NCBI GenBank assembly: GCA_017995665.1
Contig: JAGOIM010000070.1
Location: 1 to 7,518, forward strand
Length of the DNA: 7,518 nucleotides
Source of the DNA: Anaerolineaceae bacterium
GTDB lineage: Bacteria > Chloroflexota > Anaerolineae > Anaerolineales > Anaerolineaceae
Direction of reading: 5' to 3'
The notes under the pieces are model-generated. The model did not search any database. It saw nothing but the letters and a program-made list of their open reading frames with translations, and was not told where the DNA came from. Within the stretch, counting starts at the first letter, position 1; the number at the start of each line of letters is the position of its first letter. Shown piece after piece: positions 6,183 through 7,518 of the stretch. The translations under genes and the position numbers were made by a program.

Positions 6183-6971
6183 ATGATGAAAATTGAAACA
6201 TTCAACCGTTTTGAAAATAAATATTTGATTGATGAAAACAGCTTCACCAAGCTAACCAATAGTTTTGGCGAAAGAATGGTTTTGGATTTGCATAACCGAA
6301 ATGGTAAAAGCTATACGATTCGAAACCTCTATTACGACACCGACGATAGTCAGCTGATTCGTCATTCTCTGTCTAAGCCGGTTTATAAAGAAAAACTGCG
6401 AATTCGGTCTTATGGCAAGCCTTCGCTTGAGGATGAGGTTTTCGTAGAAATTAAGAAAAAGGTCAGCGGCGTGGTCAATAAACGGCGAAGCACGCTGGTT
6501 TTGAAAGACGCCTACGATTTTTTGGAAAGCGGAATCTTGCCTGAAGAAAAACCGAACCAAAATCGACAGGTTTTGAAGGAAATCGCTTTTGTTTTGCGAA
6601 ATCAACCGCTAAAACCAAAGCTCTATCTGGCTTATGACCGGGTGGCATATTTCGGCAATGATGACAACGACCTGCGCATATCCTTTGACCTTGAGATTCG
6701 TGCGCGCCGCAGGGATGTTAGTTTTGAAGCCGGCGATTTTGGCGCAAAGCTCCTCAAAGATGGGCGTATTGTGATGGAAATTAAGGTCGGAAAGAGTTAC
6801 CCGCTCTGGCTGGTAGATTTGCTTTCGCAAAACAAAATTTATCCGACCAGTTATTCAAAATATGGTGCCGAATACAAGGCATATCTGAAAAATGAGCATT
6901 TGGCGAATACCCTTTTCCAAATCAAGGAGCAGGATCCTGCTTTTTATGAGTTTGCATCGATGGCAATTTAG
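6183..6971 (+). CDS. VTC-domain protein, putative polyphosphate polymerase
   Basis: This 262-residue protein consists almost wholly of a VTC domain, the triphosphate-tunnel fold that in yeast Vtc4 makes polyphosphate from ATP. Family landmarks run in order: RFENKYLID at 9-17; LYYDTDD at 49-55; EKLRIRSYG at 70-78, with Lys71, Arg73 and Arg75 suited to gripping phosphates; VFVEIKKK at 86-93; KRR at 100-102; AYDRVAYFG at 150-158; an FDLEIRARR strand at 168-176; VMEIKVG at 197-203 with the acidic metal-site candidate Glu199; and PTSYSKYGAEY at 221-231. The charged tunnel residues appear intact. Unlike yeast Vtc4 it has no SPX domain and no membrane helix. Two ATGs are adjacent: AGGAG sits 3 bases before the first and 6 before the second (6186), so 6186 is the likelier start, shortening it by one residue. 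It is followed at once by a DUF4956 membrane protein, its probable partner. Polymerase activity is inferred from the family. Confidence 0.9.
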   Translation: MMKIETFNRFENKYLIDENSFTKLTNSFGERMVLDLHNRNGKSYTIRNLYYDTDDSQLIRHSLSKPVYKEKLRIRSYGKPSLEDEVFVEIKKKVSGVVNKRRSTLVLKDAYDFLESGILPEEKPNQNRQVLKEIAFVLRNQPLKPKLYLAYDRVAYFGNDDNDLRISFDLEIRARRRDVSFEAGDFGAKLLKDGRIVMEIKVGKSYPLWLVDLLSQNKIYPTSYSKYGAEYKAYLKNEHLANTLFQIKEQDPAFYEFASMAI

Positions 6972-6983
6972 AAAGGAATGAAA

Positions 6984-7518
6984 ATGTTTGATTCAATTTT
7001 TACTACCGCAGATTCCGAAACCGTCTTGAGCTTGCCGGGGATGCTGATTGCCTTAGGCGTTGCTTTTGTGCTCGGTTTGACGGTTAGTCTGGTTTACATG
7101 AAAACCCAAAAGAGCCGTCAGCCCAGTGAGAGCTTTGCCCTGACTTTGGTAATTTTGCCGGTGGTGATCAGCGTGATTATCCTGTTGGTGGGAAACAACG
7201 TGGCGCGGGCTTTTAGTTTGGCAGGAGCCTTCTCGATTATTCGTTTTCGCAGTGCTCCGGGCAATCCAAAAGACATCACCTATGTTTTGCTCTGTATGGC
7301 TGTCGGTTTGGCAACCGGGATGGGCTTTGTGGCATATGCCGTGGTGGTGGCTTTGATTTTGTGTGGCATTATGCTCTTGCTGGAACTTACTAAGTTTGGG
7401 CAAAGTAAGGGGAATGCAAAAACACTGAAAATTACTATCCCCGAAGACTTGAATTATGAGCATAGCTTCGACGATATTTTTGCAGAATATACCCAAAGCT
7501 CTACACTTAGAAAAGTAC
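6984..7518 (+). CDS. DUF4956 membrane protein, C-terminus cut by window edge
   Basis: The frame stays open to the window edge (178 codons). It encodes four likely membrane helices at about 17-38, 51-69, 98-113 and 115-134. A conserved basic loop lies between helices 2 and 3 (GAFSIIRFRSAPGNPKD, 81-97), followed by a soluble C-terminal domain from about 145 that is incomplete here. This matches the DUF4956 family as I know it, which often sits next to VTC-domain genes and has no settled function. The start has two in-frame ATGs: 6978 lies only 1 base after AAGGA, while 6984 lies 6 bases after it and begins MFDSIFTT, so 6984 is preferred. Only 12 bases separate it from the VTC stop, so the two are surely co-transcribed. 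It may hold the VTC enzyme at the membrane or move its polymer product across; both ideas are inference. Confidence 0.9.
   Translation, partial: MFDSIFTTADSETVLSLPGMLIALGVAFVLGLTVSLVYMKTQKSRQPSESFALTLVILPVVISVIILLVGNNVARAFSLAGAFSIIRFRSAPGNPKDITYVLLCMAVGLATGMGFVAYAVVVALILCGIMLLLELTKFGQSKGNAKTLKITIPEDLNYEHSFDDIFAEYTQSSTLRKV

Noticed and set aside
7053..7496. 147-codon minus-strand open frame opposite DUF4956
   Set aside because: Its His/Gln/Thr-rich composition is the expected reverse of a hydrophobic membrane protein, and the DUF4956 frame is clearly the real one.

Overview
The window is bacterial chromosome of moderate G+C (mid-40s percent by eye). It holds four minus-strand genes, two of them well understood, followed by three plus-strand genes. 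Gene styles (class II aldolase, an FGGY kinase of the Chloroflexi kind, a CehA/McbA-like PHP protein, a VTC + DUF4956 pair) and the mix of Shine-Dalgarno and apparently leaderless starts suggest an Anaerolineae-like member of Chloroflexota. That placement is inference from remembered resemblance, not from a search. No tRNA, rRNA, CRISPR array, transposase or phage gene was seen.

Left part, minus strand, in order of transcription from right to left: an FGGY-family carbohydrate kinase (4743-3184), a GT4-type glycosyltransferase (3052-1859), a class II fructose-bisphosphate aldolase (1641-691), and the N-terminal 192 codons of a lipoprotein of unknown function (577 to the window edge). Despite the shared direction these look like separate transcription units. 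Good hairpin terminators follow the kinase and the aldolase, and TATAAT-type -10 boxes precede the glycosyltransferase and the aldolase. An unexplained inverted repeat sits between the glycosyltransferase and the aldolase promoter.

The divergent gap 4744-4961 carries a possible kinase promoter, a short G-rich tandem repeat, and a clear promoter for the PHP gene placed so close to its ATG that the message is probably leaderless.

Right part, plus strand: a PHP-type metallohydrolase with a beta-rich C-terminal extension (4962-6029). After a 153-bp gap with operator-like repeats and a hairpin beside the ribosome binding site come a VTC-domain protein (6183/6186-6971) and a DUF4956 membrane protein (6984 to the window edge), tightly coupled. 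The last two are the most interesting content. The VTC fold is the polyphosphate polymerase fold of eukaryotic vacuoles. Here it lacks membrane segments of its own and is paired with a four-helix membrane protein of unknown function, which suggests a bacterial membrane-bound polyphosphate or polyanion system, cut off by the end of the window.
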